DNA of 64,000 nucleotides from Mesorhizobium carmichaelinearum (GCF_900199455.1 NZ_FZQR01000005.1:124001-188000); one strand, 5' to 3'. Positions 52,028 through 60,596 are shown, counted from the first letter of the stretch. The notes: generated by a model not told the origin, from the sequence alone. A program made the numbers and translations.

Positions 52028-54016
52028 TCAGCCGTCGCGTAGCCACACCAGCATCTCGCCGGGCTCGCGATTGTCCCAGGCGAAATAGGGGATGGCGGTC
52101 AGCCGCGTCTCGACGCTGGCCGGCGGTTCGGAGCGATAGAGTCCATCCTGCCAGCCGTCGCCGGCATCGGCTCGCGCCGTGGCTGAAAGCGTCACCACGC
52201 CGCCCAGCAGTTCGGGTGCCTCATGCGCCTCTATGCCTGCGTTGCGCGGCAGGGTCAGGCGATGCAGCCGGCTGTCATTGTCGGATGCCTCGACGCAGTA
52301 GATCAGCGGCCCGCGCGACAGCGCAACGCGGCCGGCATCCTGTCGGACCTCGGGATTGGCGTAGAGCCGCTCGATCGGCATTTCGAGGTCGAGCCGGACG
52401 CGGTCGCCCTTGTTCCAGACGCGCCGGATCGCGGCATAGCCGTCGCTGGTCATGTCTTCGAGATCGACCGCCTCGCCATTGATCACAAGCGTCGCACTGC
52501 TGCTCCATGCCGGAATGCGCAGATGCAGCGTGAACTCCACCGGCGCTTGCGGGTCGACCGTGACCTCGACGGCGCCATCCCAGGGATAGCGGCTCGCTTG
52601 CGTGAGCTGCACCGGCGTGCCTGCAATGTCGAAGCGGGCGGTGGAGTCGCCGTAGAGATGCACGGCCAGCGCATCGTCCGCCAGGCTGTAGAAATAGCTG
52701 CCGATCGAGGCGACCATGCGCCCGACATTGGGCGGGCAGCAGGGGCAGCGATGCCATTTCCACCTGTTGTGCCGGCCCCGGCTTTCCAGCGGGTTTTCGT
52801 AGAAGAACAGCGAGCCATCGAGCGACAGGCCGGAGATCGAGCCATTGTAGAGCGCGCGCTCCATCATGTCGGCATAGCGGGCGTTCGGCCCCATGCCGAG
52901 CATGCGGCTCGCCCAGAACACCAGGCCGACCGCCGCGCAGGTCTCGGCATAGGCGCTCTCATTGGGCAGGTCGTAATCGCTGGTGAAACCCTCATTGTGC
53001 GCCGACGGGCCGAGCCCGCCGGTGATGTAGAGGTTTTTCGTGGTCAGATCGTCCCACAGCCGGTCGAGCGCCACGCGCAGCGTGTCGTCGCCATATTCGG
53101 TGGCGATGTCGGCCATGCCCGAATAGAGGTACATGGCCCGCACCGCATGGCCGACGACCTTGTCCTGCTCGCGCACCGGCCTGTGCGACTGATTGTATTC
53201 ATAGGTCTTGAAATGATAGGCCTTGGGGTCGGCGCCACGGGCGCGCGCCTCCTCGTCGAAATAATGCGGCTCAAGGCCGCGCTGGTCGATGAAGTACTTC
53301 GCCAGCTTCATGTATTTCTGCTCGCCCGTCACCCGCGCCAGCTTGACCAGCGCCAGCTCGATCTCCTCATGGCCGCAATAGCCCTTCTTCTTGCCGGGCT
53401 CCGGCCCCAGCACCGAGGCGATGTGGTCGGCATAGCGGCACATAATGTCGAGCAGCTTGCGCTTGCCCGTCGCCTGGTAGTAGGCGACCGCGCCTTCGAT
53501 CAGATGGCCGGCGCAATAAAGCTCGTGGCAGTCGCGCAGGTTTGTCCAGCGCTTGCCCGGCTGGATGCGCTGGTACCAGCTGGAGAGATAGCCGTCCTCC
53601 TGCTGCAGTCTGCCATACATGTCGATGACGGCGTCGATCTTCTTCTCCAGCTCCGGATTCTTGCGCCGGTAGAGCGAATAGGCCGCGGTCTCGATCGTCT
53701 TGCCGAGATCGGAATCCCAGAACATCTGCGTCGTCACCGTCGAGCCGGTGAATTCGGCGCCCTGGCGGTTGGCTTCATCGGGCGAGGGCGAGTGGAAGGG
53801 AATGACGACGCCGGGCGAGGGGCAGTCCGGGTCGATCTGCTCCAGCATGCGCGCTTCCACGCAGCGGTCGTGGAGGATGTCGGCGGTGCGGGTGGCGACC
53901 GCGTCGGCGCGGTCGCCCCAAAAACCGTGCACGTCGACCTGCGGCATCGGCAGCGGGCGGAAGGCAAGTTTCGGCTTGCCCTTTGTGGCGGGGCGGGGGG
54001 ATGGCGATGCGGTCAT
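52028..54016 (-). CDS. GH127 beta-L-arabinofuranosidase-like glycoside hydrolase
   Basis: A 662-residue cytoplasmic hydrolase without signal peptide. The cysteine-nucleophile site of GH127 is intact: Glu358 and Cys360 (YAETCAAVG), Cys424, Cys426 and Cys427 (HRCPCCPPN). These match the Glu338, Cys340, Cys417 and Cys418 spacing known from the Bifidobacterium enzyme, where zinc and a Cys nucleophile act together. The family removes beta-L-arabinofuranose. GGAG lies about 8 nt before the ATG. It ends an operon with two sugar permeases and a binding protein, so imported oligosaccharides would be cleaved inside the cell. Confidence 0.9.
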   Translation of the reverse strand: MTASPSPRPATKGKPKLAFRPLPMPQVDVHGFWGDRADAVATRTADILHDRCVEARMLEQIDPDCPSPGVVIPFHSPSPDEANRQGAEFTGSTVTTQMFWDSDLGKTIETAAYSLYRRKNPELEKKIDAVIDMYGRLQQEDGYLSSWYQRIQPGKRWTNLRDCHELYCAGHLIEGAVAYYQATGKRKLLDIMCRYADHIASVLGPEPGKKKGYCGHEEIELALVKLARVTGEQKYMKLAKYFIDQRGLEPHYFDEEARARGADPKAYHFKTYEYNQSHRPVREQDKVVGHAVRAMYLYSGMADIATEYGDDTLRVALDRLWDDLTTKNLYITGGLGPSAHNEGFTSDYDLPNESAYAETCAAVGLVFWASRMLGMGPNARYADMMERALYNGSISGLSLDGSLFFYENPLESRGRHNRWKWHRCPCCPPNVGRMVASIGSYFYSLADDALAVHLYGDSTARFDIAGTPVQLTQASRYPWDGAVEVTVDPQAPVEFTLHLRIPAWSSSATLVINGEAVDLEDMTSDGYAAIRRVWNKGDRVRLDLEMPIERLYANPEVRQDAGRVALSRGPLIYCVEASDNDSRLHRLTLPRNAGIEAHEAPELLGGVVTLSATARADAGDGWQDGLYRSEPPASVETRLTAIPYFAWDNREPGEMLVWLRDG

Positions 54017-54068
54017 GAACTCACTCCATTATTCTATCGATTGGTTGACGGCCTCGGCCGTCAGGCGG

Positions 54069-54926
54069 TTACTTGACGGCCCCGGCCATCAGGCCGCGGA
54101 TGTAGAAGCGCTGCAAAGCGAGGAACAGGATCAGGCACGGCACCATCATCACGGTGACGCCCGCCTGCACGGCGCCCCAGTCGATGGCGCCGAAGCGACC
54201 CGACTGCAGCGCGGTCATCATCACCGGCAGCGTGAATTTGGACTGGTCGGTCATCAGCACCAGGGCGGCGAGGAACTCGTTCCAGGCACCGAGGAAGGCA
54301 AACAGCGCGATGGTGACGACACCCGGCCAGACCAGCGGCAGCATCACCTTCACCAGCATGGTGGCGTTGCCGGCGCCGTCCATGCGGGCGGCTTCCTCGA
54401 TCTCGCGCGGCACCGCGTCGAAGGCGTTGCGCATCATGAAGATCGAGAACGGCAATTGCAGCGTCACATAGACGCCGACCAGGCCGGTCAGCGTGTTGTG
54501 CAGGCCAAGCTTGGTCAGCACCAGGAAGATCGGCGTCAGGATCGACTGGAACGGGATCATGATCGTCGACAGGATGAGGACGAAGAACAGGTCCTTGAAC
54601 GGAAAGCGGAAGCGCGAAAAGCCGTAGCCGGCCAGCACGCTGACGATGACCGACAGAATGACGGTCATCACCGAGACGTAGATGCTGTTCTGCGCCGAGG
54701 CCCACAGCCCGTCGCCGAAGGAGTTGAGCGTGGCGTAGTTCTCGAGCGAGAAGCCCGTGGTCGGCCAGGGCGGCAGCGGCGGCAGGCGCGCTTCGGCCGC
54801 CGGCTTGAAGGCCGACAGCGCCGTCCACACGATCGGCGCCACGAACAGCACCGAGGCGATGATGCCGGTGGAATGCCGGGCGAAGCGCGCGGCGAGCTTG
54901 CCCCTGGCTGATATCGCCTGCGCCAT
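54069..54926 (-). CDS. Sugar ABC transporter permease (MalG/LacG-like)
   Basis: A 285-residue carbohydrate-uptake permease of the CUT1 class with six helices. NSIYVSVMTVILSVIVSVLAGYGFSRFRF is the family start of the core. The EAA loop is NAFDAVPREIEEAARMDGAGNATMLVKVMLPL. The C-terminal ALQRFYIRGLMAGAVK is the usual MalG ending. The ATG overlaps the upstream stop by 1 bp. It lies 52 bp upstream of the GH127 start on the minus strand. Confidence 0.93.
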   Translation of the reverse strand: MAQAISARGKLAARFARHSTGIIASVLFVAPIVWTALSAFKPAAEARLPPLPPWPTTGFSLENYATLNSFGDGLWASAQNSIYVSVMTVILSVIVSVLAGYGFSRFRFPFKDLFFVLILSTIMIPFQSILTPIFLVLTKLGLHNTLTGLVGVYVTLQLPFSIFMMRNAFDAVPREIEEAARMDGAGNATMLVKVMLPLVWPGVVTIALFAFLGAWNEFLAALVLMTDQSKFTLPVMMTALQSGRFGAIDWGAVQAGVTVMMVPCLILFLALQRFYIRGLMAGAVK

Positions 54927-55855
54927 CAGTCGAGCCCCTCGGGCTTGCGCAGCAGCCAGAGCTGGATGAGGCTGAGCGCCACCAGGATCACCAGCAGCAC
55001 CATGGAGAGTGCGGCGCCATAGCCGAGCTTGAACGACACGAAGGACTGGTTGAAGATCCAGTAGACCGCCGTCAGCGTCTGGTTGCGCGGGCCGCCGCGC
55101 AGGATGATGTAGAACTGGTCGAAGGCGAGGATCGAGCCCGCTACCGACAGGATCAGCGCCAGCGCCAGCGTGCGGCGCATCAGCGGCAAGGTGATCGCGC
55201 GGAACCGCGCGAACGGTCCGGCGCCGTCGATGACGGCGGCCTCCTGCAGGTCCTGCGGGATCGATTGCAGGCCGGTCATCAGGATGATCATGGTGAAGCC
55301 GGCGACCTTCCACACCACCATGGCGATGATCGACCAGAAGGCCGGCTGGAACGTGGCCAAGAGGTTGAACTTCTTGTCGATCAGGCCGAGGTCGTAAGCG
55401 GCGGGGCTGAACAGGCCGGAATCGACGTTGAGCAGCCAGGACCAGAGCAGGCTCGCCGAAGCAAAACCGACCACCGCCGGCATGAAGAAGAAGGTGCGGT
55501 AGAGGTTGGTGAACGGGCGCGGTTTTTCGATGAAGATCGCCAGGGGAAAGGCGATGGCGAAGATCGCGATGGTGACGATCACCGTGTAATAGCCGGTGAA
55601 TTTCAGCGCGTTCCAGAATCGGGTGTCGCGCAGGATGGCGACGTAGTTGTCGAGGCCGATGAAGGAGTGCTCGCCCATCAGCGGCCAGTTGTGCAGCGAC
55701 ATCCACGCCGTCATGCCGAGCGGGATGACGAAGAACACCATGACCAGCGCAACCGCCGGCGCGACGTAGATGAGGCCGATCCACTGCCGCCGCCCGGCGC
55801 CGACGAGTTTTCGGGCGCGGGGCGGGGCGGTGGTTGTGGCTGTGATGGTAGTCAT
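54926..55855 (-). CDS. Sugar ABC transporter permease (MalF/UgpA-like)
   Basis: A 309-residue CUT1 permease with six helices and the Arg-rich N-terminus typical of this half (PRARKLVGAGRRQWIGLIYVAPAV). The EAA-type loop is GLQSIPQDLQEAAVIDGAGPFARFRAITLPLM. GGAG precedes the ATG by 7 nt. A palindromic element fills the gap to the binding-protein gene upstream. It pairs with the MalG-like gene, which overlaps it by 1 bp. No ATPase gene is present in this cluster. Confidence 0.93.
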   Translation of the reverse strand: MTTITATTTAPPRARKLVGAGRRQWIGLIYVAPAVALVMVFFVIPLGMTAWMSLHNWPLMGEHSFIGLDNYVAILRDTRFWNALKFTGYYTVIVTIAIFAIAFPLAIFIEKPRPFTNLYRTFFFMPAVVGFASASLLWSWLLNVDSGLFSPAAYDLGLIDKKFNLLATFQPAFWSIIAMVVWKVAGFTMIILMTGLQSIPQDLQEAAVIDGAGPFARFRAITLPLMRRTLALALILSVAGSILAFDQFYIILRGGPRNQTLTAVYWIFNQSFVSFKLGYGAALSMVLLVILVALSLIQLWLLRKPEGLD

Positions 55856-55870
55856 GCGTGGTCTCCGGGT

Positions 55871-56030
55871 GAGGCTCCCCCTCCCCCTTGAGGGGAGGGT
55901 CCGGCCGAAGGCCGGGGGTGGGGTCCTCTCCGCAGCGCGCCGACCTGAAAAGAGGCGTCGAGCACTGCCGAGGTGACCCCACCCGGACCTGCGGTCCGAC
56001 CTCCCCTCGAGGGGGAGGTGGGGTCGGCGC
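55871..56030. repeat. CTCCCCTCGAGGGGAG-type palindromic element
   Basis: CCCCCTCCCCCTTGAGGGGAG at the left is matched by the inverse CTCCCCTCGAGGGGGAGG at the right, with CCGGCCGAAGGCCGG and CCGGACCTGCGGTCC hairpins inside. The whole is an imperfect palindrome of about 160 nt between the binding-protein stop and the MalF-like start. In an operon intergenic position it may act as an attenuating hairpin, giving more binding protein than permease. Confidence 0.68.
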
Positions 56031-57278
56031 TTACTTCTGCGGCGCCTGGTCGATGATCGACTGCATGGTCTCCTGCGCGTTCGCTATCGCGCCGTCGACA
56101 TCGTCGCCGAAGAAGACCTCGTTGACCATCTGCGTCCACGGGCCGTTGGCCGAGTTGATCAGATCGTTGAACACCACCGAATAGGGCGTCTTGCCCTTGG
56201 CCATGGCCTCGGCGGCGATCTGGTAGCGCGGGTCGAGTTCCCTGAGCGCATCCTTGGCGATGTCGCCGCGCACCGGCAGGCTGCCATATTTGGCGAGGAT
56301 GGTCTGGCCTTCCAGCGAATAGGCGAAGTCCAGGAACTCCTTCACCACGGCGAGCTTCTTGGTGCCCTTGGTGACGACGAAATTGTCGCCGCCGGCAAAG
56401 GACGACCAGCCGCCATCCTTGCCCGGCAGGAAGGTGACGCCGTAATCGACATTTGGGTATTGGGTGTTGAGCGCGCCGATGGCGAAGGCGCCGGAGGGCG
56501 AGATGCCGATATTGCCGGCGGCGAAGGCGGCGAAGAAATTGGCGCCGGTGTCGGTCTGCGCGCCTGCCGGCACCAGGTCCTTCTTGACCATCGAGCGGTA
56601 GAGATCGATGGCACCGCGCAATTGCGGGCTGTCCAGCGTCGCCTTGGAACCGTCCTCACTGAGGATATCGCCGCCCGAGGCCCAGATCAGCGGCGTGAAG
56701 GTGAAGATGTTGCAGCCGCCGCAATTGCCGGAGAAGTAGAAGCCCTTGATGTTGCCGCCAAGCGCGTTGACCTTCTCGGCATCGGCGGCGATTTCGGCCC
56801 AGTTGGTGGGACCCTTTTCAGGGTCGAGACCGGCCTGCTTGAACAGCTTCTTGTTCCAGATCAGCACCGAAGCGTCGGCGGAGAAGGGCAGGCCATAGAT
56901 GTGGTCCTTGTAGGTGCCGGTCTTGACATGCGCCGGTGACAGGCTGGCGAAATAGGGCAGGGACTTCGCCCAGTCGGTGATGTCCTCCAACTGGCCGGCG
57001 GCGGCGAAGGACGGCGTGTAGATCAGGTCGAGCGACAGCGCGTCGGGCGCCGTGCCGCCGGCGGCGGCCGCGCCATATTTCGGGATGATCTCGGCATTGG
57101 GGATGATGTCGAGCTTGATCTGGTCCTTGTGCGCCTTGTTGTAGGCGTCGACGATGCGCGGCATGAAATTCGAGCCGTCGGCGCGCACCCAGATGTTGGC
57201 GGTGTCGGCGGCAGCGGCACCGAGACCGCTGCCCAGAACGGCAGTGGCCAGGGCCAGTTTGGCAATCAGGTTCCTCAT
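56031..57278 (-). CDS. Extracellular sugar-binding protein (ABC, CUT1)
   Basis: A 415-residue periplasmic binding protein of family 1. A Sec signal (MRNLIAKLALATAVLGSGLGAAAA) is cleaved near residue 24. The mature part has NIWVRADGSNFMPRIVDAYN, DHIYGLPFSADASVLIWNKKLFKQAGLDP and FVVTKGTKKLAVVKEFLDFA, typical of the family. The ATG at 57276-57278 is preceded by GGAGGAAAAG. It is the first gene after the LacI regulator and heads the transporter-GH127 operon. Ligand inferred to be an arabinofuranose-containing oligosaccharide from the linked GH127. Confidence 0.93.
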   Translation of the reverse strand: MRNLIAKLALATAVLGSGLGAAAADTANIWVRADGSNFMPRIVDAYNKAHKDQIKLDIIPNAEIIPKYGAAAAGGTAPDALSLDLIYTPSFAAAGQLEDITDWAKSLPYFASLSPAHVKTGTYKDHIYGLPFSADASVLIWNKKLFKQAGLDPEKGPTNWAEIAADAEKVNALGGNIKGFYFSGNCGGCNIFTFTPLIWASGGDILSEDGSKATLDSPQLRGAIDLYRSMVKKDLVPAGAQTDTGANFFAAFAAGNIGISPSGAFAIGALNTQYPNVDYGVTFLPGKDGGWSSFAGGDNFVVTKGTKKLAVVKEFLDFAYSLEGQTILAKYGSLPVRGDIAKDALRELDPRYQIAAEAMAKGKTPYSVVFNDLINSANGPWTQMVNEVFFGDDVDGAIANAQETMQSIIDQAPQK

Positions 57279-57342
57279 CTTTTCCTCCTCCAAGGGTTGG
57301 CCGCTGTGCGCGGCTTGGCGCCGATCACGCGGCGCTGCGTTT

Positions 57343-58386
57343 TCAGCCGTCCGGTGAGCGGCCACAGGACTGACGCACCACCAGCCGGCACGGCAGTTTT
57401 CGAATGCCCGGCGCGGCGGAACGGCCGCCGACCAGGGAAAGCAGGGTCAGCCCGGCCTCGCGCCCGAGGGCTGCCAGGTTCATGTCGACCGAGGTCAGCG
57501 GCGGGCGCGTGGCTTCGGCGACAATCTCCCAATTGTCGAAACCGATGACGCCGACATCGCCGGGAACGTTGAGGCCGCGCTCGCGCAAGGCATCGATGAC
57601 ACCGCGCGCGATCTGGTCGTTGCCGCAAAAGACGGCGTCCGGGCTTTCGCTTTTGCCATCGAACAGCTGCGTCACCGCCTCATGTCCCCAGGCTTCCGAC
57701 CAGGAGCCGAGCAGCGGCTCGGTGACCGGCAGGCCGTTTTCGGCGAGCACATCGCGATAGGCCTGGGCACGGGCATGCACCACGGCGAAGCTTGCCGGCC
57801 CGCTGACATGGGCGATGCGCCGGCGGCCAAGCCGGCAGAAATGCTCCACCGCCAGCCGCGCGCCGCCGGCATCGTCCGAGACGAAGGCGACGGCGTCGGG
57901 ATCGGGCTGGGTGAAGGCATAGATCACCGGGATGCGCAGATTGGCGAGGTCGACGGGCAGATGGCGGTCGATGCGCTTGCCCGTGGCGATGATGCCGTCG
58001 ACACGCTTGTCGAGCATGGCCTCGACATGCAGCTGGCCGAGGCGCGGATCCTCCTCGACATTGCACAGGAAAACCGAGACACCGTTGTCGACCAGCGCGT
58101 CCGAAATGCCCGACATCAGCGGCAGCGAGAAGCGGCCATAGGTATCGTTGGTGAGCAGGCCGACGGTGAAGGAGCGGCGCCGGAGCAGGCTCTGCGCCAG
58201 GCTGTTGGGCCGGAAGCCCAGGCTGCGCGCCGTCTCGCGGATGCGCTCGCGGGTCTCGGCGGTCATGCGCCCCTGGTCGTTGAGCGCCTTCGAGGCGGTG
58301 GCGACGCTGACGCCGGCCCGCGCCGCCACGTCACGCAGGGTGACGGGCTTGGGAAAGACCGGAACAGGCTGATCGTCCGCTGCCAT
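57343..58386 (-). CDS. LacI-family transcriptional regulator
   Basis: A 347-residue repressor. The N-terminal helix-turn-helix (VTLRDVAARAGVSVATASKALNDQGRMTAETRERI) and hinge helix RPNSLAQSLLRRRS are complete. The sugar-binding domain (VGLLTNDTYGRFSLPLMSGISDAL) follows. It is the first gene of the arabinoside cluster; 64 bp separate it from the binding-protein gene. Two AAAAGGTTTT-type sites lie upstream and may mediate autoregulation and operon control. The inducer is probably the imported sugar or its cleavage product. Confidence 0.93.
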   Translation of the reverse strand: MAADDQPVPVFPKPVTLRDVAARAGVSVATASKALNDQGRMTAETRERIRETARSLGFRPNSLAQSLLRRRSFTVGLLTNDTYGRFSLPLMSGISDALVDNGVSVFLCNVEEDPRLGQLHVEAMLDKRVDGIIATGKRIDRHLPVDLANLRIPVIYAFTQPDPDAVAFVSDDAGGARLAVEHFCRLGRRRIAHVSGPASFAVVHARAQAYRDVLAENGLPVTEPLLGSWSEAWGHEAVTQLFDGKSESPDAVFCGNDQIARGVIDALRERGLNVPGDVGVIGFDNWEIVAEATRPPLTSVDMNLAALGREAGLTLLSLVGGRSAAPGIRKLPCRLVVRQSCGRSPDG

Positions 58387-58409
58387 CGCGCAAGAAAATC
58401 CTTAGTTGG

Positions 58410-58421
58410 GAAAAGGTTTTC
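58410..58421. promoter_or_regulatory. Candidate LacI operator 1
   Basis: GAAAAGGTTTTC is symmetric apart from the central GG and lies 24 bp upstream of the LacI-family start. This AT-rich dyad is the form bound by many LacI regulators, although a central CG is more usual. A second copy in opposite orientation is at 58476-58489. Confidence 0.5.
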
Positions 58422-58475
58422 TCTTACAGACCGGAATAAGGCCCGGCCAATGGCCGAGCCCGATCGAAACTGTTT

Positions 58476-58489
58476 GAAAAAACCTTTTC
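58476..58489. promoter_or_regulatory. Candidate LacI operator 2
   Basis: GAAAAAACCTTTTC contains the inverse of the AAAAGGTTTT core found at 58411-58420. The two centres are about 68 bp apart, which would permit looping by a tetramer. Both are upstream of the regulator gene, so autoregulation is the simplest reading. Confidence 0.45.
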
Positions 58490-58598
58490 TCAAGTCAAGG
58501 CTAGGCCAGATTGGAAGAGTGTTCAAGGGGAAAAGTGGAGAGGATCAAGCCAAGCGATTTAGGGGGTGGATTGTCCCTCTCCCTATTTCCAAGCGCTA

Positions 58599-58830
58599 GC
58601 GCCGCCCCTCATCTGGCTGCCGCCGTTCGTCGTTCGAAAAGCCAAGCAGTTGGCTTTTCGTCCGCTGCGCGGACCACTCCTCAACTCCCCGTAAACGGGG
58701 AGAAGGGACGCTGCCATTGCCGATTTCGCCAATCGTCAACGCTGCAGAAAAGAGCGCCGAGGTCGCGTCCAGCCCTCTTCTCCCCGTTCACGGGGAGAAG
58801 GTCCCGGCAGGGGGATGAGGGGCAGCGCCG
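58599..58830. repeat. CCCCGTAAACGGGG palindromic element, copy 2 (with insert)
   Basis: Same family as the element at 50500-50672: outer GCCCCTCATCTGGCTGCC and its inverse GGCAGGGGGATGAGGGGC, inner CTCCCCGTAAACGGGGAGAA and TTCTCCCCGTTCACGGGGAG, and a central TTTCGCCAATCGTCAACG. Relative to copy 1 it carries about 60 nt extra near 58625-58684 (including AAAAGCCAAGCAGTTGGCTTTT, itself a hairpin). It lies between the LacI regulator and the GGDEF gene. Confidence 0.75.
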
Positions 58831-58960
58831 ACTTCGACGATTGCCGATCTCGCCTAAACCAGCGGCCATTTTTCCAGCCTGTTCCCGGCAAAGCAGGCCG
58901 GCCGTCAGCGAAGTCTTAAGGGCTGTTGCGCCATGGTGGTCGCCCGCCAGGAGTCCCGCC

Positions 58961-60019
58961 ATGCCCGATACGTCATACACCCCGAAAGGCCCGGCCTCGC
59001 AGCCCGGCAAGCGGGTGGGGCAAGGCAGCGTCGACGAACGGCACCGCGATGCCACCATCGGCAAGCTCAAGGCCGAACTTGCCGCGCAGGCGGCGCTGAT
59101 CGCCGGCCAAGAGGTTGCGCTGGCGCACAGCCGCAAGATCTTCGACCGCGCCTCTGTGGCCGCGCGGATCGGCGTGTGGGAATGCAGCCTGCCTGGCGAG
59201 CAACTGCACTGGACCGATGTGGTCTATGATCTGTTCGATTTGCCGCCCGGCGCCGCGCTTGACCGCTCGGAAATCATCAAGTGCTATCCGGCGGAGTCGC
59301 GCAAGGCGCTGGACAGTTTGCGCGGCCTTGCGATCGCCGAGCGCAGCGGCTTCACGCTCGATGCCGAGATCACCACCTTCGCCGGACACAGCCGCTGGAT
59401 CCGCATCACCGCGACCGTCGAGTGCGAGGCTGATGTGCCGGTGCGCATCTTCGGCATGAAGCAGGACATCACCGAGGAGAAGATCCTGTCGGACCGGATG
59501 CGCTATCTCGCCGAATTCGACGCCATGACCGGGCTAGCCAACCGCGCGCGTTTCCAGGCGCGGCTGGCGCAGGCGGATGCCAACCGCCCGCTCGGCGCGC
59601 TGCTGTTGATCGACCTCGACGGCTTCAAGGCGGTCAACGACACGTTCGGCCATGTCGTCGGCGACGAGTGCCTGAAGGCGGCGGCCGAGCGCCTTGCCGA
59701 AGGCTGCGGCGCGGCGGATCTGGTGGCGCGCGTCGGCGGCGACGAGTTCGCGGTGCTGCTTGGGTCGCATCTCGACCGGGCTGCCGTCTCCGGCGTGGCC
59801 CGCGAGATCATCGAGAGGATGGGCAAGCCGGTCGTGGTGCGCGGCCAGTCGCTGCGGCTGGGCGCCTCGGTCGGCATTGCGTTTGCCGGGCAAGGCGCGC
59901 CTTGCGACCTGTTCGCGCAGGCCGACACCGCACTCTATGCCGCCAAGGCGGCAGGCCGCAACACGTTCCGCATCTTCAAGGCCGAGGCCGGCGCGAAAGG
60001 CCGCAGTGCCGCGGCGTAA
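58961..60019 (+). CDS. PAS-GGDEF diguanylate cyclase
   Basis: A 352-residue cytoplasmic protein. A short coiled segment (residues 25-60) leads to a PAS domain (about 65-175: ARIGVWECSLPGEQLHWTDVVYDLFDLPPG). The GGDEF domain (about 180-345) has an intact active site, RVGGDEFAVLL at 257-267, and DLDGFKAVNDTFGH for GTP binding. It should make cyclic di-GMP. The inhibitory I-site RxxD five residues before GGDEF is absent (GAAD at 250-253), so feedback inhibition by product is unlikely. The ATG at 58961 has AGGAG about 8 nt upstream; the longer frame from 58511 runs through repeat sequence. Confidence 0.92.
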   Translation: MPDTSYTPKGPASQPGKRVGQGSVDERHRDATIGKLKAELAAQAALIAGQEVALAHSRKIFDRASVAARIGVWECSLPGEQLHWTDVVYDLFDLPPGAALDRSEIIKCYPAESRKALDSLRGLAIAERSGFTLDAEITTFAGHSRWIRITATVECEADVPVRIFGMKQDITEEKILSDRMRYLAEFDAMTGLANRARFQARLAQADANRPLGALLLIDLDGFKAVNDTFGHVVGDECLKAAAERLAEGCGAADLVARVGGDEFAVLLGSHLDRAAVSGVAREIIERMGKPVVVRGQSLRLGASVGIAFAGQGAPCDLFAQADTALYAAKAAGRNTFRIFKAEAGAKGRSAAA

Positions 60020-60325
60020 GGGGCTGCAGGCTTTCAGGAAAGCCGGAGCGGCTTCCCGCCCTGAATTTCTTGAGAACAAAGAGTTAAGGCTGAGAGTTGA
60101 TGTTTTGCATCACCCGTTGAGTCGTGGCTTGCCGGTCACCTGTTGCCCGCGCGGATCGGCGTTTCAACTCCCTTGGCGCCGCGCGTTCCTTTTGGGTTTC
60201 GGTGGCGCAGTGCCTGCCGAACAGCGGTGCCGCGACGACGCCAGGCGACATTTCGCAAAGTGCCGACAGAAGAACCTTCGGGCTTAACTTTTCCGCAACC
60301 ATTTGCCCGTTAGGTCGACGGCAAT
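60020..60325. other. 306-bp region without recognisable gene
   Basis: No frame here has family similarity. The antisense frame 60084-60548 crosses the tRNA-like sequence and is therefore not believable. GGAAAGCCGGAGCGGCTTCC near 60037-60056 is a hairpin that may terminate the GGDEF transcript. Otherwise I see nothing. Confidence 0.45.
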
Positions 60326-60401
60326 GGCCTCGTGGCGGAGCGGCTACGCTGGAGACGGCAAATCTCTGAAGCCTCGGTTCGATCCCGAGGCGAGGCCTCC
60401 A
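60326..60401 (+). tRNA. tRNA-Cys-like sequence (GCA anticodon), probably a pseudo-tRNA
   Basis: GGCCTCG (60326-60332) pairs with CGAGGCC (60391-60397), followed by U73 and encoded CCA; U at 73 is the tRNA-Cys discriminator. A D-arm (GCGGAGCGGCTACGC), an anticodon stem GGAGA/TCTCT with loop CGGCAAA (anticodon GCA) and a perfect T-arm (CTCGG-TTCGATC-CCGAG) can be drawn. Two features are abnormal: position 33 is G rather than the near-universal U, and one extra G separates the T-stem from the acceptor 3' strand. It is either a decayed tRNA-Cys copy or an unusual tRNA. Confidence 0.5.
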
Positions 60402-60596
60402 AAAATCGCATGGCGGTGAAGCTGTGTCGAACCTTCGAGAGCGAAGGCGACGACCTGCCGACTTGCATCTTTGGCGGCTTGGGCAGGGACATCTCGGCGC
60501 CATCGTCCCAGGCGGCGCAGAGCCGAGGTTAAAACCACCTATTTGCATTTGGCATGCAGGGCGCCCGCGAAAAGAGTGCTATGGAAGGGCGCGAGC

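Noticed and set aside
52223..54076. 617-codon open frame on the plus strand over the GH127 gene
   Set aside because: It is antisense to a gene with intact catalytic motifs and has the Arg/Ala/Val/Asp bias of a GC-rich shadow frame; no family features.
60326..60401. selC (tRNA-Sec) interpretation of the tRNA-like sequence
   Set aside because: An 8+5 acceptor-T arrangement can be drawn, but the anticodon is GCA, not TCA, and there is no long variable arm.
60084..60548. 154-codon minus-strand frame
   Set aside because: It crosses the tRNA-like sequence and has low-complexity composition.
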